Shown here: positions 1 to 13,444 of the stretch, piece by piece | How positions within the stretch are numbered: the stretch's first letter is position 1 | Layout of the letters: the number at the start of each line of letters is the position of its first letter | NCBI RefSeq assembly: GCF_001661915.1 | Contig: NZ_LYWY01000018.1 | Span: 54,881-118,880, forward strand | Direction of reading: 5' to 3' | Length of the DNA stretch: 64,000 nt | DNA from: Croceicoccus pelagius | GTDB taxonomy: Bacteria > Pseudomonadota > Alphaproteobacteria > Sphingomonadales > Sphingomonadaceae | Position numbers and translations under genes: made by a program | The notes under the pieces: generated by a model | Databases searched by the model: none | What the model was told of the DNA's origin: nothing | What the model saw: only the letters and a program-made list of their open reading frames with translations

Positions 1-1729
1 CCCACATCTGCGCCCAGGCGATGAAGAACCGCTGGTCGCCGGTGAACCCCTCGATAACTGCAGGCTCCTTGCCGCCGAGCGACCGGCGATAGGCCCTGAA
101 CGCGGCCTGTAGGCCGGCAAGGTCGGCGCTGACTTCTGCATCATCGTTCGGCAGGTCGAGCACACGCGCCATTTCCCTCCCGATGATCGAACCGATGCCG
201 CCGAAATTGGCCGCAGCATCCGACGAGGCATTATAGATCGGAGGTTGGATGAAAGCCGAACTGATCTGGATCGAAGACTGGTTCGGCAGGGTCAGCACGC
301 TGGCCTCGTGCGGCGCAAGCCACCATTCGCCGGCATTCGCAGCGGTTCCGGCGCGCGAGGCCTGTTGGAGATAAAGCGCACGGTCCGCTTCCTGCGCGAT
401 GGCATAGGCGCCGTCCAGTTCAAGGGCGCGGCGTTTGACGGGCGTGATCGTTTCGGGATGGCCGACCGAGACGCTTACGCCCTTTAACCGCTCGAGCAGC
501 ACCGCGATCGTAGCATCGTCGATGTCGTCGCTCTCACGGATTGCCTGCCCCATCGCGCCGCGCACGGCCTCTGCGATCTGCTGCACGTCCTTGATCTGCG
601 CTTCGTCGACATAGCGCTCGACGTAAAGCCGACCGAGAACGTCGGGGTAGAGCTCCGATGCACGCGCCACCGCTTCGCTCTCACGCGAAGGACGACTGCG
701 GATGCCGCGAAGGTCGCGGTCGTAGAACTGGAAATGCGCGTCTGACACTGCCTTTGGCAAGAGCCCCGCCTGACGGTTAAGACGGTGGAACAGCAGCCAG
801 TCACGCCACACTTCGACCGGTTCGGACGCAACGAGAGCCGAGGCCGTCTGCACGGCCCCTGCCGGCTGCACGGCGATCTGGTCGGCCTTGTTCAACCCGG
901 CGCCTGCAAGGAATGCGTCCCAGTCCATGCCCGGAGCCTGCTTTGCCAAGGCTTCGCGGCTCCACGTCAAAGTGCTGCCGGCACCGCCCTGCCCCGCGGC
1001 CAGCTTGCGCTCCAGCTCGACCACCTTCCGCGCCCGCGAAGCCGCGCCGCCTAGCCCGGCCCAGCCCAAGACGCGGGCAACATAAACGCGATAAGACGCG
1101 CGCGTGGGCGCATATTCGTAGTCATCGGCCTGCGGCAGGCCCAGACCGCCCGCAAACAAGTACGGGATCTGCGTCTGCCCGTCCGGCCCTGCCATCACGG
1201 CGACCGAGAACAGCCCGTCGCTACGCTCGTCATCGGCGAGAAGCGGGTTCGCATCGCTTCGCACGTTTTCGCCGATGGCCCGCGCGAGATCTTCGGGCGT
1301 TTCGATGTCGGCAAAGCGGGCGACATCATCGGCCACGATGTCGCGGCCCGCCCGTTCGATTCCTGCGCGGTTCATGAAGGCGCGGTAGAACTCGCGAAGC
1401 TGCGCCTCTCCGCTGCCATTGGGCTGCGGGCTGCTGGCCAGTTCCTGCAGGATGGCGAGGAGCCGCGTTTCCAGCAGGCTCGCCGCCGCATCGCGCCTGC
1501 TGGCATAGGGCTGGTCCTCGGGCACTTCGGCGTATTGCAGCCATCCGCCGTTGGCATAGAGGTAGAAGTCATCGCCAGGCGAGATCGCCTTGTCCATCGC
1601 CTCGACATCGATGCCGACGCCGGTGCCCTGCGTCGCGACATAACCGCTGTCATCGGAGGACGAGCACGCAGCCAGCACCCCGAAAGAGACCGCCATCAGA
1701 GCGGAAGCGGCTAGGATTGCATGGCGCAA
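1..1729 (-). CDS. M13 (neprilysin/PepO-like) lipoprotein with a lost zinc site, partial
   Basis: About 576 codons are visible and the C-terminus runs off the window. The best start is TTG at 1729, because an in-frame TGA lies just upstream and it gives a lipoprotein signal with lipobox LAAC (Cys22). The family fold is clear: an N-terminal PGDDFYLYANGGWL-like segment, QPPIYN before the active-site region, then ADLAGLQAAFRAYRRSLGGK and GDQRFFIAWAQ. Active M13 enzymes carry HExxH and, some 50-70 residues later, ExxAD. Here the first motif reads REMAR (codons 518-522), so both zinc-binding histidines are arginines, and EVSAD (532-536) follows after only 9 residues, so the intervening loop is missing. 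I infer a periplasmic, membrane-anchored pseudo-peptidase. The reading frame is otherwise open, which argues against recent decay. Confidence 0.8.
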   Translation of the reverse strand, partial: MRHAILAASALMAVSFGVLAACSSSDDSGYVATQGTGVGIDVEAMDKAISPGDDFYLYANGGWLQYAEVPEDQPYASRRDAAASLLETRLLAILQELASSPQPNGSGEAQLREFYRAFMNRAGIERAGRDIVADDVARFADIETPEDLARAIGENVRSDANPLLADDERSDGLFSVAVMAGPDGQTQIPYLFAGGLGLPQADDYEYAPTRASYRVYVARVLGWAGLGGAASRARKVVELERKLAAGQGGAGSTLTWSREALAKQAPGMDWDAFLAGAGLNKADQIAVQPAGAVQTASALVASEPVEVWRDWLLFHRLNRQAGLLPKAVSDAHFQFYDRDLRGIRSRPSRESEAVARASELYPDVLGRLYVERYVDEAQIKDVQQIAEAVRGAMGQAIRESDDIDDATIAVLLERLKGVSVSVGHPETITPVKRRALELDGAYAIAQEADRALYLQQASRAGTAANAGEWWLAPHEASVLTLPNQSSIQISSAFIQPPIYNASSDAAANFGGIGSIIGREMARVLDLPNDDAEVSADLAGLQAAFRAYRRSLGGKEPAVIEGFTGDQRFFIAWAQMW

Positions 1730-1853
1730 GGCGGGACCCGACTTTCATTATGGCAAAAACGTGGCGAAGGTCCTTTTACGGAACCTTGCCACGCTTCGCA
1801 AATATCTGAATGCGCCCGTTAAAGACGCGCTTCAGTCCGAACGCACTCCGGCA

Positions 1854-3245
<1,392 letters not shown>

Positions 3246-3328
3246 TCAGCTAAACGGGGGAGCCGGACGGCTGCCCGCCACATATCATGAAGGGGCCGCC
3301 CGATACTCGGGTGGATTAAGGAAGAAAG

Positions 3329-3889
3329 ATGGAAACGATGGCCGAACCGATCGAACCCACCACTCCGGAAACGCCGGTGAATTCGAACCGCGCCGAAGCC
3401 AAGAGCCGCTTTTCGAAGGCGCTTGACGAGGCAAAGGCCGGTGCCGCTGCGCTGAAGGCCGAAGCCGTTGAAAAGGCTGGCGCCCTGAAGGCGGACGCCA
3501 GGGTCAAGGCCGATGGTTACAAGGGCCGCGCCGGTGAAAAGGGCGAACAGCTAAAGGGCGACGCCGCCGCTTATGGCGAGCAGGCGAAGGCCAAGGCGAC
3601 CGAGCTCGCGCTCGAAACCAAGGCGAAGACGAGCGAGGCGATGGTCTCGCTGGGCCGTTTTGCGACCGACAATGCCGGTACGATCGATGAAAAGCTTGGC
3701 GTGAAGTATGGCGATTATGCCCGCTCGGCTGCGCGAAGCCTCGAAACCGGTGCTGCCAAGCTCGATGCCAAGAGCCTCGACGAACTGGGCGAGGACGCCC
3801 GCGAAGTCGTCCGCAAGAGCCCGGGCACCGCGATTGCCGTCGCGGTCGGTGCAGGCTTCCTGCTCGCACGCCTGTTCCGTTCCAAGTAA
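3329..3889 (+). CDS. Alanine/lysine-rich helical protein with C-terminal membrane anchor (ElaB/YqjD-like)
   Basis: A 186-residue protein. Residues 20-90 form a repetitive Ala/Lys/Glu heptad-like helix (repeated KA, EA and KAxG units), followed by a second amphipathic region and a C-terminal hydrophobic segment GTAIAVAVGAGFLLARLF ending in Arg-Ser-Lys. This layout matches the tail-anchored ElaB/YqjD/DUF883 group, some members of which bind stationary-phase ribosomes in E. coli. Family membership is by architecture only. A good ribosome site (aaggaag) precedes ATG 3329. It is the first of four consecutive small membrane-associated genes, 26 bases before the next, so probably co-transcribed. Confidence 0.75.
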   Translation: METMAEPIEPTTPETPVNSNRAEAKSRFSKALDEAKAGAAALKAEAVEKAGALKADARVKADGYKGRAGEKGEQLKGDAAAYGEQAKAKATELALETKAKTSEAMVSLGRFATDNAGTIDEKLGVKYGDYARSAARSLETGAAKLDAKSLDELGEDAREVVRKSPGTAIAVAVGAGFLLARLFRSK

Positions 3890-3915
3890 GTTCCCGACAG
3901 GAACGGACGGGGGTA

Positions 3916-4308
3916 ATGCTGGATAGCACACGCTACGAGTCCGACGCCTCGGACAGTGCGGATCTGGCGACCGAAAGGTCGCTGGCCGAAGATATCAAGG
4001 CGCTCGTCAGCGACGGGCGCCTTCTCGCCGAGGCAGAGATCGATTTTCACAAAAAGCGCGCCATCTATGGCGCGAACGAGGGAAAGAATGTCGCCATTTC
4101 GTTCGCCGTTGCGGGCGTGCTGGCGTTTTTTGCAGTCATGGGGCTGGTCTTCGGCCTGATCCTCGCGCTGGGACAGATCATCACTTACTGGGGTTCGACC
4201 GCTGTCGTCGTCGGAGCACTGCTTCTGGTGGCGATGATCTTCGTGTCGAAGGGCAAGTCGCGTCTCAACCGCATGAAAATCGTGCTGAGCACCGAGGAAG
4301 AGGTATGA
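3916..4308 (+). CDS. Phage-holin-superfamily / YqjE-like two-helix membrane protein
   Basis: A 130-residue protein with a charged N-terminal helix (about 1-55) and two strongly hydrophobic segments, roughly 57-80 and 85-108, with a short basic C-terminus. The arrangement is that of the holin-X/YqjE group of inner-membrane proteins that occur beside YqjD-like proteins. No lysis genes are nearby, so a phage lysis role is not suggested. It follows the ElaB/YqjD-like gene by 26 bases, and its stop codon overlaps the next start (ATGA at 4305), so translational coupling is likely. Confidence 0.7.
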   Translation: MLDSTRYESDASDSADLATERSLAEDIKALVSDGRLLAEAEIDFHKKRAIYGANEGKNVAISFAVAGVLAFFAVMGLVFGLILALGQIITYWGSTAVVVGALLLVAMIFVSKGKSRLNRMKIVLSTEEEV

Positions 4309-4640
4309 CCGAGGCCGAAGTCATCGAGGCCAAGCGCCTTCGCAACACCGCGCGCGATGTCTTCGACACGCAGAAGGACCTCGTGCGCGCCGACCTAGAC
4401 GCTGCTTCGTTGGGCAAGCGCGTCGCCACGCGTATCAGCGAGGACGGACGCTACCTAGCCGAAGAAGCCGCCAATGCCGCCAATCGCAACAAGGCGCTGA
4501 CTGGCCTTGGCGCGCTTGCCGTCACCGCGCTGGTCTTCCGCAAGCCTCTGATGGCGTTCGCGGGCAGCATTTTCGGCGCTGAAAAGGTCGAAGATGCTGA
4601 AGAAACCGCAGCAGATACGGAAAAAGACCGCGTAGAGTAA
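4305..4640 (+). CDS. Small helical protein of the YqjD/YqjE-like cluster
   Basis: A 111-residue protein with a charged helical N-terminus, a single hydrophobic stretch around residues 67-85 (TGLGALAVTALVFRKPLMAF) and an acidic tail rich in Glu/Asp. I do not recognise a named family; it resembles YqjK or DUF3618-type companions by position and build. It overlaps the preceding gene by four bases (ATGA), which fits a three-protein membrane module. Function unknown. Confidence 0.65.
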   Translation: MTEAEVIEAKRLRNTARDVFDTQKDLVRADLDAASLGKRVATRISEDGRYLAEEAANAANRNKALTGLGALAVTALVFRKPLMAFAGSIFGAEKVEDAEETAADTEKDRVE

Positions 4641-4747
4641 CCGAAGGCCCTTCCCGGCGGAACCAGAGGGCTTTCGCTGCATTGGTTTTGCAAAGCCCCG
4701 TTTTTCGCGGGCGCAAACAATAACATTCCGACAGGAAGGACCATTTC

Positions 4748-5302
4748 GTGACCGACACCGATCCGATGCCCGCCAACGACAGCCCGGCTATTCCGCTGAA
4801 CATCGACGCGAGCAATCCCGAACCCGAACCGCAGACCCTGTCCGACCGCGTGGCGGCCGCGCAGAAGCGTATCGCCGAGCGCACCGCCCCTGCCCGCGCC
4901 AAAGCGGCGGAGCAGACCAAGGCTGCGGCAAGCAACGCCAAGCAGTTCGTGAAGGATCACCCGGCCATCGCCATCGGCGGCGCCATCGCGGCCGGTGTCG
5001 CCATCGCCTATGTCCTGCCTGGCAAGCCGAGCCGTAAGCTCCGCAGCGGTACGCTTGCGCTGGGCGGTCTCGTCGCCGAACTTGCTGCCACGTATGGTGC
5101 ACGCATGTTGTCCATGGCCGAGGATGCTGCCGAAGCAAGCCAGGAAAAGCTTGGCGAAATCGGTCAGAGCTTTGCGGCTGCGGGGGAATCCCTTGCCGAC
5201 ACGGCGGCGGAAACCGGCTCTTCAGTACTCGAAAGCGTGAAACGCGCAGGCGAAGCGACCGCGTCGCAGGCACAATCGCTGGCCGGAAAGATCAAGCGCT
5301 GA
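4748..5302 (+). CDS. Ala-rich membrane-anchored helical protein (DUF883/YqjD-like)
   Basis: A 184-residue protein starting at GTG 4748 behind a gacaggaagga ribosome site. Residues 30-70 are a charged Ala/Lys/Glu helix ending in FVKDHPAIAIGGAIAAGVAI, the typical DUF883 hydrophobic anchor. A second hydrophobic patch (LALGGLVAELAATYGARML) and another long Ala-rich helix follow. Unlike E. coli YqjD the anchor is central, not terminal. It is 107 bases behind the previous cluster gene and ends before a strong intrinsic terminator, so it is probably the last gene of the unit. Confidence 0.7.
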   Translation: MTDTDPMPANDSPAIPLNIDASNPEPEPQTLSDRVAAAQKRIAERTAPARAKAAEQTKAAASNAKQFVKDHPAIAIGGAIAAGVAIAYVLPGKPSRKLRSGTLALGGLVAELAATYGARMLSMAEDAAEASQEKLGEIGQSFAAAGESLADTAAETGSSVLESVKRAGEATASQAQSLAGKIKR

Positions 5303-5332
5303 TCTGCCCGCTCTACAGGAATTAGACGAATG

Positions 5333-5371
5333 TCGGTCCGGTGCATCTCTTGCGCCGGGCCGATTTTTCTT
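5333..5371 (+). terminator. Intrinsic terminator of the helical-protein cluster
   Basis: Stem tcggtccgg / ccgggccga (one G-U pair) with a 13-base loop, directly followed by tttttcttt on the plus strand. It closes the unit 3329-5302. Confidence 0.8.
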
Positions 5372-5443
5372 TAAAGGGCCGCGCAAGAGCTCGCTTCAAG
5401 GGTGGAGCGGTCTTCTCCCTCAACTGGAATGGAACCCCTTCTC

Positions 5444-5671
5444 ATGACGCAGAAGTTGCATCTTGTGATGGGTGGCCGGGTTACCGACCCGCGTTCGCTC
5501 GAATTCGCCGACCTGCCGTCGGTCCATCTCGTCGGTGTCTTTCCCGACTATGCCAGCGCCGAAGAAGCCTGGCGCTCGAACGCGCAGCGCACCGTGGACG
5601 ATGCCGAGATGAAGTACGTCATCGTGCACCTGCACAAGCTGCTCGAACCGAACATCGAAGCCGGCGAGTGA
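5444..5671 (+). CDS. DUF4170 domain protein
   Basis: A 75-residue soluble protein from ATG 5444 (MTQKLHLVMGGRVTD). The GGRVTDPRSLEFADL and VGVFPDYASAEEAWRSNAQ segments match the DUF4170 family, which is common in alphaproteobacteria and of unknown biochemical role. It stands alone between two terminators. A start 42 bases further upstream would be possible but adds unconserved sequence. Confidence 0.85.
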   Translation: MTQKLHLVMGGRVTDPRSLEFADLPSVHLVGVFPDYASAEEAWRSNAQRTVDDAEMKYVIVHLHKLLEPNIEAGE

Positions 5672-5680
5672 GTTAAAGAG

Positions 5681-5718
5681 AAAACCCCGCGAAGCCATCG
5701 AGCCTCGCGGGGTTTTTC
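5681..5718. terminator. Bidirectional intrinsic terminator between DUF4170 and greA
   Basis: The inverted repeat aaaaccccgcga / tcgcggggttttt has A and T runs on both sides, so it can end both the plus-strand DUF4170 transcript and the minus-strand car-greA transcript. Confidence 0.9.
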
Positions 5719-5748
5719 TTTCGAAACCATGCCCGTGGGGGCCGTGGT

Positions 5749-6225
5749 TCAAATAAACTCGATCGTCTTGACGAGGTAGAAACGGTCACCCGACGGCACC
5801 GTAACCTCGATCTCGTCACCGACCTTCTTGCCGATCAGCGCGCGGGCCAGCGGGCTGTTGTAACTGATCCGGCCCTTCTTGGCATCCGCCTCGGTCTGGC
5901 CGACGATCTGGTATTTCACCGGCTTGTCATCATCGTCCAGCAGAGTGACCGTCGCTCCGAAGACGATCTTGTCGCCTGAAAGCGAAGCCGGATCGATGAT
6001 CTGCGCGCGGCTGATCTTGTCTTCCAGTTCGCCAATCTGCGCCTCGATCTGGCCCTGCCGTTCCTTGGCGGCGTGATACTCGGCGTTTTCGGAAAGGTCG
6101 CCATGGGCGCGGGCTTCCTCGATCGCGTCCACCACGCGGGGCCGTTCCAGCCGCAGCGCCTTGAGATCCGCAGTCAGCTTTTCGTAGCCTTCCGCCAGCA
6201 TCGGGACTTTTTCGATACTCGCCAT
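5749..6225 (-). CDS. greA: Transcript cleavage factor GreA
   Basis: GreA enters the RNA polymerase secondary channel and stimulates cleavage of backtracked RNA. The N-terminal coiled coil has the acidic tip motif [15 protein letters not shown] (about residues 40-55, with the catalytic Asp/Glu pair), followed by the FKBP-like domain ending [12 protein letters not shown] 6225 gives the normal 158-residue length and has a ggaaag ribosome site; an upstream in-frame ATG at 6285 would add an unconserved extension. It lies downstream of carB on the same strand, a frequent alphaproteobacterial order. Confidence 0.97.
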   Translation of the reverse strand: MASIEKVPMLAEGYEKLTADLKALRLERPRVVDAIEEARAHGDLSENAEYHAAKERQGQIEAQIGELEDKISRAQIIDPASLSGDKIVFGATVTLLDDDDKPVKYQIVGQTEADAKKGRISYNSPLARALIGKKVGDEIEVTVPSGDRFYLVKTIEFI

Positions 6226-6340
6226 TTCTTTCCCTGTTCTATCCGTCGCAAGGGATTCCCCCGGGACAGGTGACCCTATCACCACTTCGTCAAGAAGTCG
6301 GCGTCCGGGTTACCTGAACGTGTGAGGGAAATCCGATCAG

Positions 6341-9664
<3,324 letters not shown>

Positions 9665-9710
9665 CTTTTCTCGCCTGACGTAATCTTGAGGGGGTGCGTC
9701 TTGGCTCTGG

Positions 9711-10895
9711 TCAGCCGAGGCTGCTCACGAACTTCTCGAACAGATAGAAACTGTCCTGCGGGCCGGGGCTGGCTTCGGGATGATATTGCACGCCGAACGC
9801 CTTCTTGTCCTTGATCGCGATGCCGCAATTGGTGCCGTCGAACAGCGATTTGTGCGTTTCGATCACGCCCGCGGGCAGCGTGTCGCCGTCGACTGCGAAG
9901 CCGTGGTTCATGCTGGTGATCTCGACCAGACCCTCGGTCTCGCCCCAGACGCCGCCTACGCGCTGGACCGGGTGGTTCGCGCCGCGGTGGCCCTGGAACA
10001 TCTTGGAGGTCTTGGCGCCAGCGGCCAGCGCCAGCATCTGGTGGCCGAGGCAGATGCCGAACAGCGGCACGTCCGCGTCCAGAAGCTGCTTGATCACCGG
10101 CACCGCGTATACGCCCGTCGCCGCCGGATCGCCGGGGCCGTTCGAAAGGAACACGCCATCGGGGTTCAGGGCCATGATGTCCTCATAGCTCGCCTCTGCC
10201 GGAACCACGGTCACTTTCGCGCGCGCCTTCACGAGGTTGCGGAAAATGTTGTCCTTCGCGCCGAAGTCCATCGCCACGACATGGGGGCGGCCTTCGGCGC
10301 CCGGCTCGTCATAGCCTTCGCCAAGCGTCCAGTGCCCGCCGGTCCAGTCCTGATGGCACGAACGCGCCACGGTCTTGGCAAGGTCCATCCCTTCCAGACC
10401 CGGCCATCCTTCCGCCTTGGCGTGGAGTGCCTTCAGGTCAAAATTGCCGTCGGGATCGTGCGCGATCACCACGTTGGGCGCGCCCTGGATGCGGATCCGG
10501 CGGGTCAGCGCGCGGGTGTCGAGCCCGGCGATGCCGATCTTGCCCTTCTCCGCCATCCACTGCGGCAGGTCGCCCATCGAGCGGAAATTGGACGGGTCGG
10601 TCACATCCTCACGAACGACGCAGCCCAGTGCCGAATCGCACAGCCCTTCAACGTCCTCGGGGTTGGTGCCGACGTTGCCGATATGCGGGAAGGTAAAGCA
10701 GACGAACTGGCCCGCGTAGGACGGGTCGGTCATCACTTCCTGATAACCGGTCATCGAGGTGTTGAAGCAAAGTTCGCCCACCGCATCGCCGACAGCGCCG
10801 AATCCGCGGCCCCAGGCCACGTGGCCGTCGGCAAAGACCAAGACGGCCGTCGCTCCCTTTGGTTGAGGCGCGTGCGAAGGTGCGGCGTCTGCCAT
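9711..10895 (-). CDS. carA: Carbamoyl-phosphate synthase small subunit
   Basis: The glutamine amidotransferase subunit that feeds ammonia to CarB. The N-terminal CPSase domain ([18 protein letters not shown], here [14 protein letters not shown]) is followed by a class I amidotransferase domain with the nucleophile motif [10 protein letters not shown] and the His/Glu pair in [13 protein letters not shown]. It has 394 residues, a normal length. ATG 10895 is preceded by a ggag ribosome site. It is divergent from yqeY with a 149-base gap that must carry both promoters. Confidence 0.98.
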   Translation of the reverse strand: MADAAPSHAPQPKGATAVLVFADGHVAWGRGFGAVGDAVGELCFNTSMTGYQEVMTDPSYAGQFVCFTFPHIGNVGTNPEDVEGLCDSALGCVVREDVTDPSNFRSMGDLPQWMAEKGKIGIAGLDTRALTRRIRIQGAPNVVIAHDPDGNFDLKALHAKAEGWPGLEGMDLAKTVARSCHQDWTGGHWTLGEGYDEPGAEGRPHVVAMDFGAKDNIFRNLVKARAKVTVVPAEASYEDIMALNPDGVFLSNGPGDPAATGVYAVPVIKQLLDADVPLFGICLGHQMLALAAGAKTSKMFQGHRGANHPVQRVGGVWGETEGLVEITSMNHGFAVDGDTLPAGVIETHKSLFDGTNCGIAIKDKKAFGVQYHPEASPGPQDSFYLFEKFVSSLG

Positions 10896-11044
10896 AAAAA
10901 GGCGCTCCGTTATCTTAGAATCCAGCGATGCGTGCTAAGGCTCGGTCGCTAGAGGTGTGCAAGTGCAGCGTCAAGGTGGCCGGACAGGTTTCTTTTCGCT
11001 ATCGGCGCCTCAATCCACCGCATTAGACCGAAAGACCAAGACAC

Positions 11045-11497
11045 ATGCTTCGCGATGACCTGAAGGCCGCCCAGATCGATGCCATGAAGGCCAAGGACAA
11101 GGAACGCCTTGCCGCTGTCCGCCTGATCCTCGCCAAGATCAAGGACCGCGACATCGAGCTTCGCACTGCGGAGACCCAGCCCGACGACGACGCGATGGTG
11201 ATCGAGGTTCTGCAGAAGATGGCCAAGCAGCGCCGCGAATCGATCGAGATGTACCGACAGGGCGGGCGTGAGGAACTGGCTGCCGCCGAAGAATCGGAAA
11301 TGAAGGTGATCGAGGAATTCCTCCCTCAGCAAATGAGTGAGGAAGACACCAAGGCCGCGATCGAGGCGATCAAGGCCGAGACCGGCGCCACCGGCATGAA
11401 GGACATGGGCAAGGTCATGGCCGAGCTGAAGGCACGCCACGGTGCACAGCTCGACATGAGCAAGGCCAGCGGACTGGTGAAGGCGTCTCTTTCCTAA
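11045..11497 (+). CDS. GatB/YqeY domain protein
   Basis: A 150-residue helical protein homologous to the tail domain of the amidotransferase subunit GatB. It has the N-terminal MLRDDLKAAQIDAMKAKD and the VLQKMAKQRRESIEMYRQGGR core typical of YqeY, ending GKVMAELKARHGAQLDMSKAS. In amidotransferases this domain contacts tRNA; the role of the free form is not settled. It sits 12 bases ahead of dnaG in the widespread yqeY-dnaG-rpoD order. Confidence 0.93.
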   Translation: MLRDDLKAAQIDAMKAKDKERLAAVRLILAKIKDRDIELRTAETQPDDDAMVIEVLQKMAKQRRESIEMYRQGGREELAAAEESEMKVIEEFLPQQMSEEDTKAAIEAIKAETGATGMKDMGKVMAELKARHGAQLDMSKASGLVKASLS

Positions 11498-11509
11498 TAC
11501 GGGTGGGCG

Positions 11510-13393
11510 ATGGCGCTCTCACCCCAATGGCTGGACGAACTGCGGAGCCGCATCACGCTTTCGGGCGTGATCGGTCGTACCACGCGGCTCACCAAGGCGG
11601 GGCGCGAGTTCAAGGCCTGTTGTCCTTTCCATAACGAGAAGACGCCCAGCTTTACCGTCAACGACGAAAAGGGTTTCTACCACTGCTTCGGCTGCGGCGC
11701 GCATGGCGATGCCATCCGCTGGATGACCGATCAGCGGGGAATGCCCTTCATGGACGCGGTGAAGGAACTGGCAGCGGAAGCGGGGATGGAAGTCCCCGCC
11801 CCCGACCCGCGCATGGCGAAGGCTGCGGAACAGCGCGCCTCGCTTCACGACGTGATGGCCGCGGCGCAGGCTTGGTTCGTCGACAACCTCGCCTCGCCCG
11901 CAGGCACGCAGGCGCGGGCCTATCTGGAAAAGCGCGGCATATCTGCGGCGGCGATTCGCGAATTCGGTTTCGGCTATGCCCCTGACGATCGCGGGGCGAT
12001 TGCCCAGGCGCTGTCAGGCTTTCCGAAAGAGATGCTGATCGAGGCGGGGCTCCTCATCGATGTCGAGGGTAAGGAGCCTTATGACAGGTTCCGAGGCCGC
12101 CTCATCCTGCCCATTCAGGACCGGCGGGGCCGCGTGATCGCGTTTGGCGGGCGTATTCTGACCGATACGCCGAATGCGCCGAAGTACCTGAACAGCCCCG
12201 ATACGCCGGTCTTCGACAAGGGGCGAACGCTTTACAACCTGCACCGCGCCGCCGCTGCCTCGCGCCAAACGGACAGGATCATCGTGGTCGAAGGCTACAT
12301 GGACGTAATCGCTCTGGCTGGCGCAGGCATGGGCGAAGCGGTCGCGCCGATGGGCACTGCGCTGACCGAGAACCAGCTTGAGCTGATCTGGCGGCTCGTC
12401 CCCGTACCGACGCTCTGCTTCGACGGCGACAGCGCGGGCCAGCGCGCGGCGCTGCGCGGGATTGCGCGGGCGCTGCCGATGCTGAAGCCGGGGCATTCGC
12501 TTTCCATCGTCACTCTGCCCGAAAAGATGGACCCCGACGACCTCATCCGTCGCGATGGGGCACAGGCAATGGAAGCGCTGCTGGCGAAGGGTGAGACGCT
12601 GCTCGACGCGATCTGGCGGTTCGAGCGCGACGCACAGCCGCTGCGCACGCCCGAGGACAAGGCCGGGCTGAAGGCGCGGCTCATCGAACATACCGAGACG
12701 ATCCAGCACCCCGACATCCGCTCGCTCTATCGCCGGGAGCTGCTGGACCGGTATAGCGAGTTTGCTTTTCCGCCGCGCGAACAACGATCAGGCTTTCAGC
12801 GCGGCTCGTTCCAGAAAGGGCGCGGGTCATTCCCGGGTCGCCCCGGTAGCGAGCCGCCTTCGGGAAGGCTCAAACAGCTCACGCCCGCTGCTGCCCGCAA
12901 CCGGCTTATTACCGCGGTAATCGTGGGCTTGTGCCGCCATCCAGGCGTGATCGGTGACGAGAGCAACCGCCTCGCCGCGCTGCATCCCGACGATGCCGTT
13001 CAGGCCCGCGTACTCGACGCCATGCTGGAAGCGGCGGAAACGCGAAAATTTACGGCGGAAATCGATTCGCAGCCGCTTGAAACGGGTGAAGTTACGTCCA
13101 TATTGCAACGACGTGGACTGGCCCTACCCGACAGGGAATCGATCGGCGGCATGAAATTTGCCTTCTTGTCCGATCACGCAGAGGAGCACGAGGCCACGAG
13201 AGGACTGGTACAGGCGATCGAGCTGCTGGTCGAAAGGCCCGCAATCGAGACCGCCCTTGCCGAGGCGACCGCGCGTTTTGCCGAGGATCCGGAAGGAGCC
13301 TACGCCGAACAGCAGCGGTTGCTAAAGAGAAAGCTGGAATTCGAACGCCGTCTCATGCAAATGGCGGCATCGCGCGCGAATGCGTCGGCCTGA
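11510..13393 (+). CDS. dnaG: DNA primase
   Basis: Synthesises RNA primers at the replication fork. The N-terminal CHC2 zinc finger is intact (CCPFHNEKTPSF ... YHCFGCGAHGD, about residues 38-66), followed by the primase core and Toprim domain with VVEGYMDVIAL and the acidic FDGDSAGQRAA. The C-terminal helicase-binding region is diverged, with an Arg/Gly/Phe-rich linker near residue 430. It has 627 residues. It follows yqeY closely and precedes rpoD by 51 bases, the macromolecular-synthesis arrangement. Confidence 0.98.
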   Translation: MALSPQWLDELRSRITLSGVIGRTTRLTKAGREFKACCPFHNEKTPSFTVNDEKGFYHCFGCGAHGDAIRWMTDQRGMPFMDAVKELAAEAGMEVPAPDPRMAKAAEQRASLHDVMAAAQAWFVDNLASPAGTQARAYLEKRGISAAAIREFGFGYAPDDRGAIAQALSGFPKEMLIEAGLLIDVEGKEPYDRFRGRLILPIQDRRGRVIAFGGRILTDTPNAPKYLNSPDTPVFDKGRTLYNLHRAAAASRQTDRIIVVEGYMDVIALAGAGMGEAVAPMGTALTENQLELIWRLVPVPTLCFDGDSAGQRAALRGIARALPMLKPGHSLSIVTLPEKMDPDDLIRRDGAQAMEALLAKGETLLDAIWRFERDAQPLRTPEDKAGLKARLIEHTETIQHPDIRSLYRRELLDRYSEFAFPPREQRSGFQRGSFQKGRGSFPGRPGSEPPSGRLKQLTPAAARNRLITAVIVGLCRHPGVIGDESNRLAALHPDDAVQARVLDAMLEAAETRKFTAEIDSQPLETGEVTSILQRRGLALPDRESIGGMKFAFLSDHAEEHEATRGLVQAIELLVERPAIETALAEATARFAEDPEGAYAEQQRLLKRKLEFERRLMQMAASRANASA

Positions 13394-13444
13394 AGATCGC
13401 GACTTTGACGGCCGGCTCGAGGGATACGGGAATATATTTCGGTA

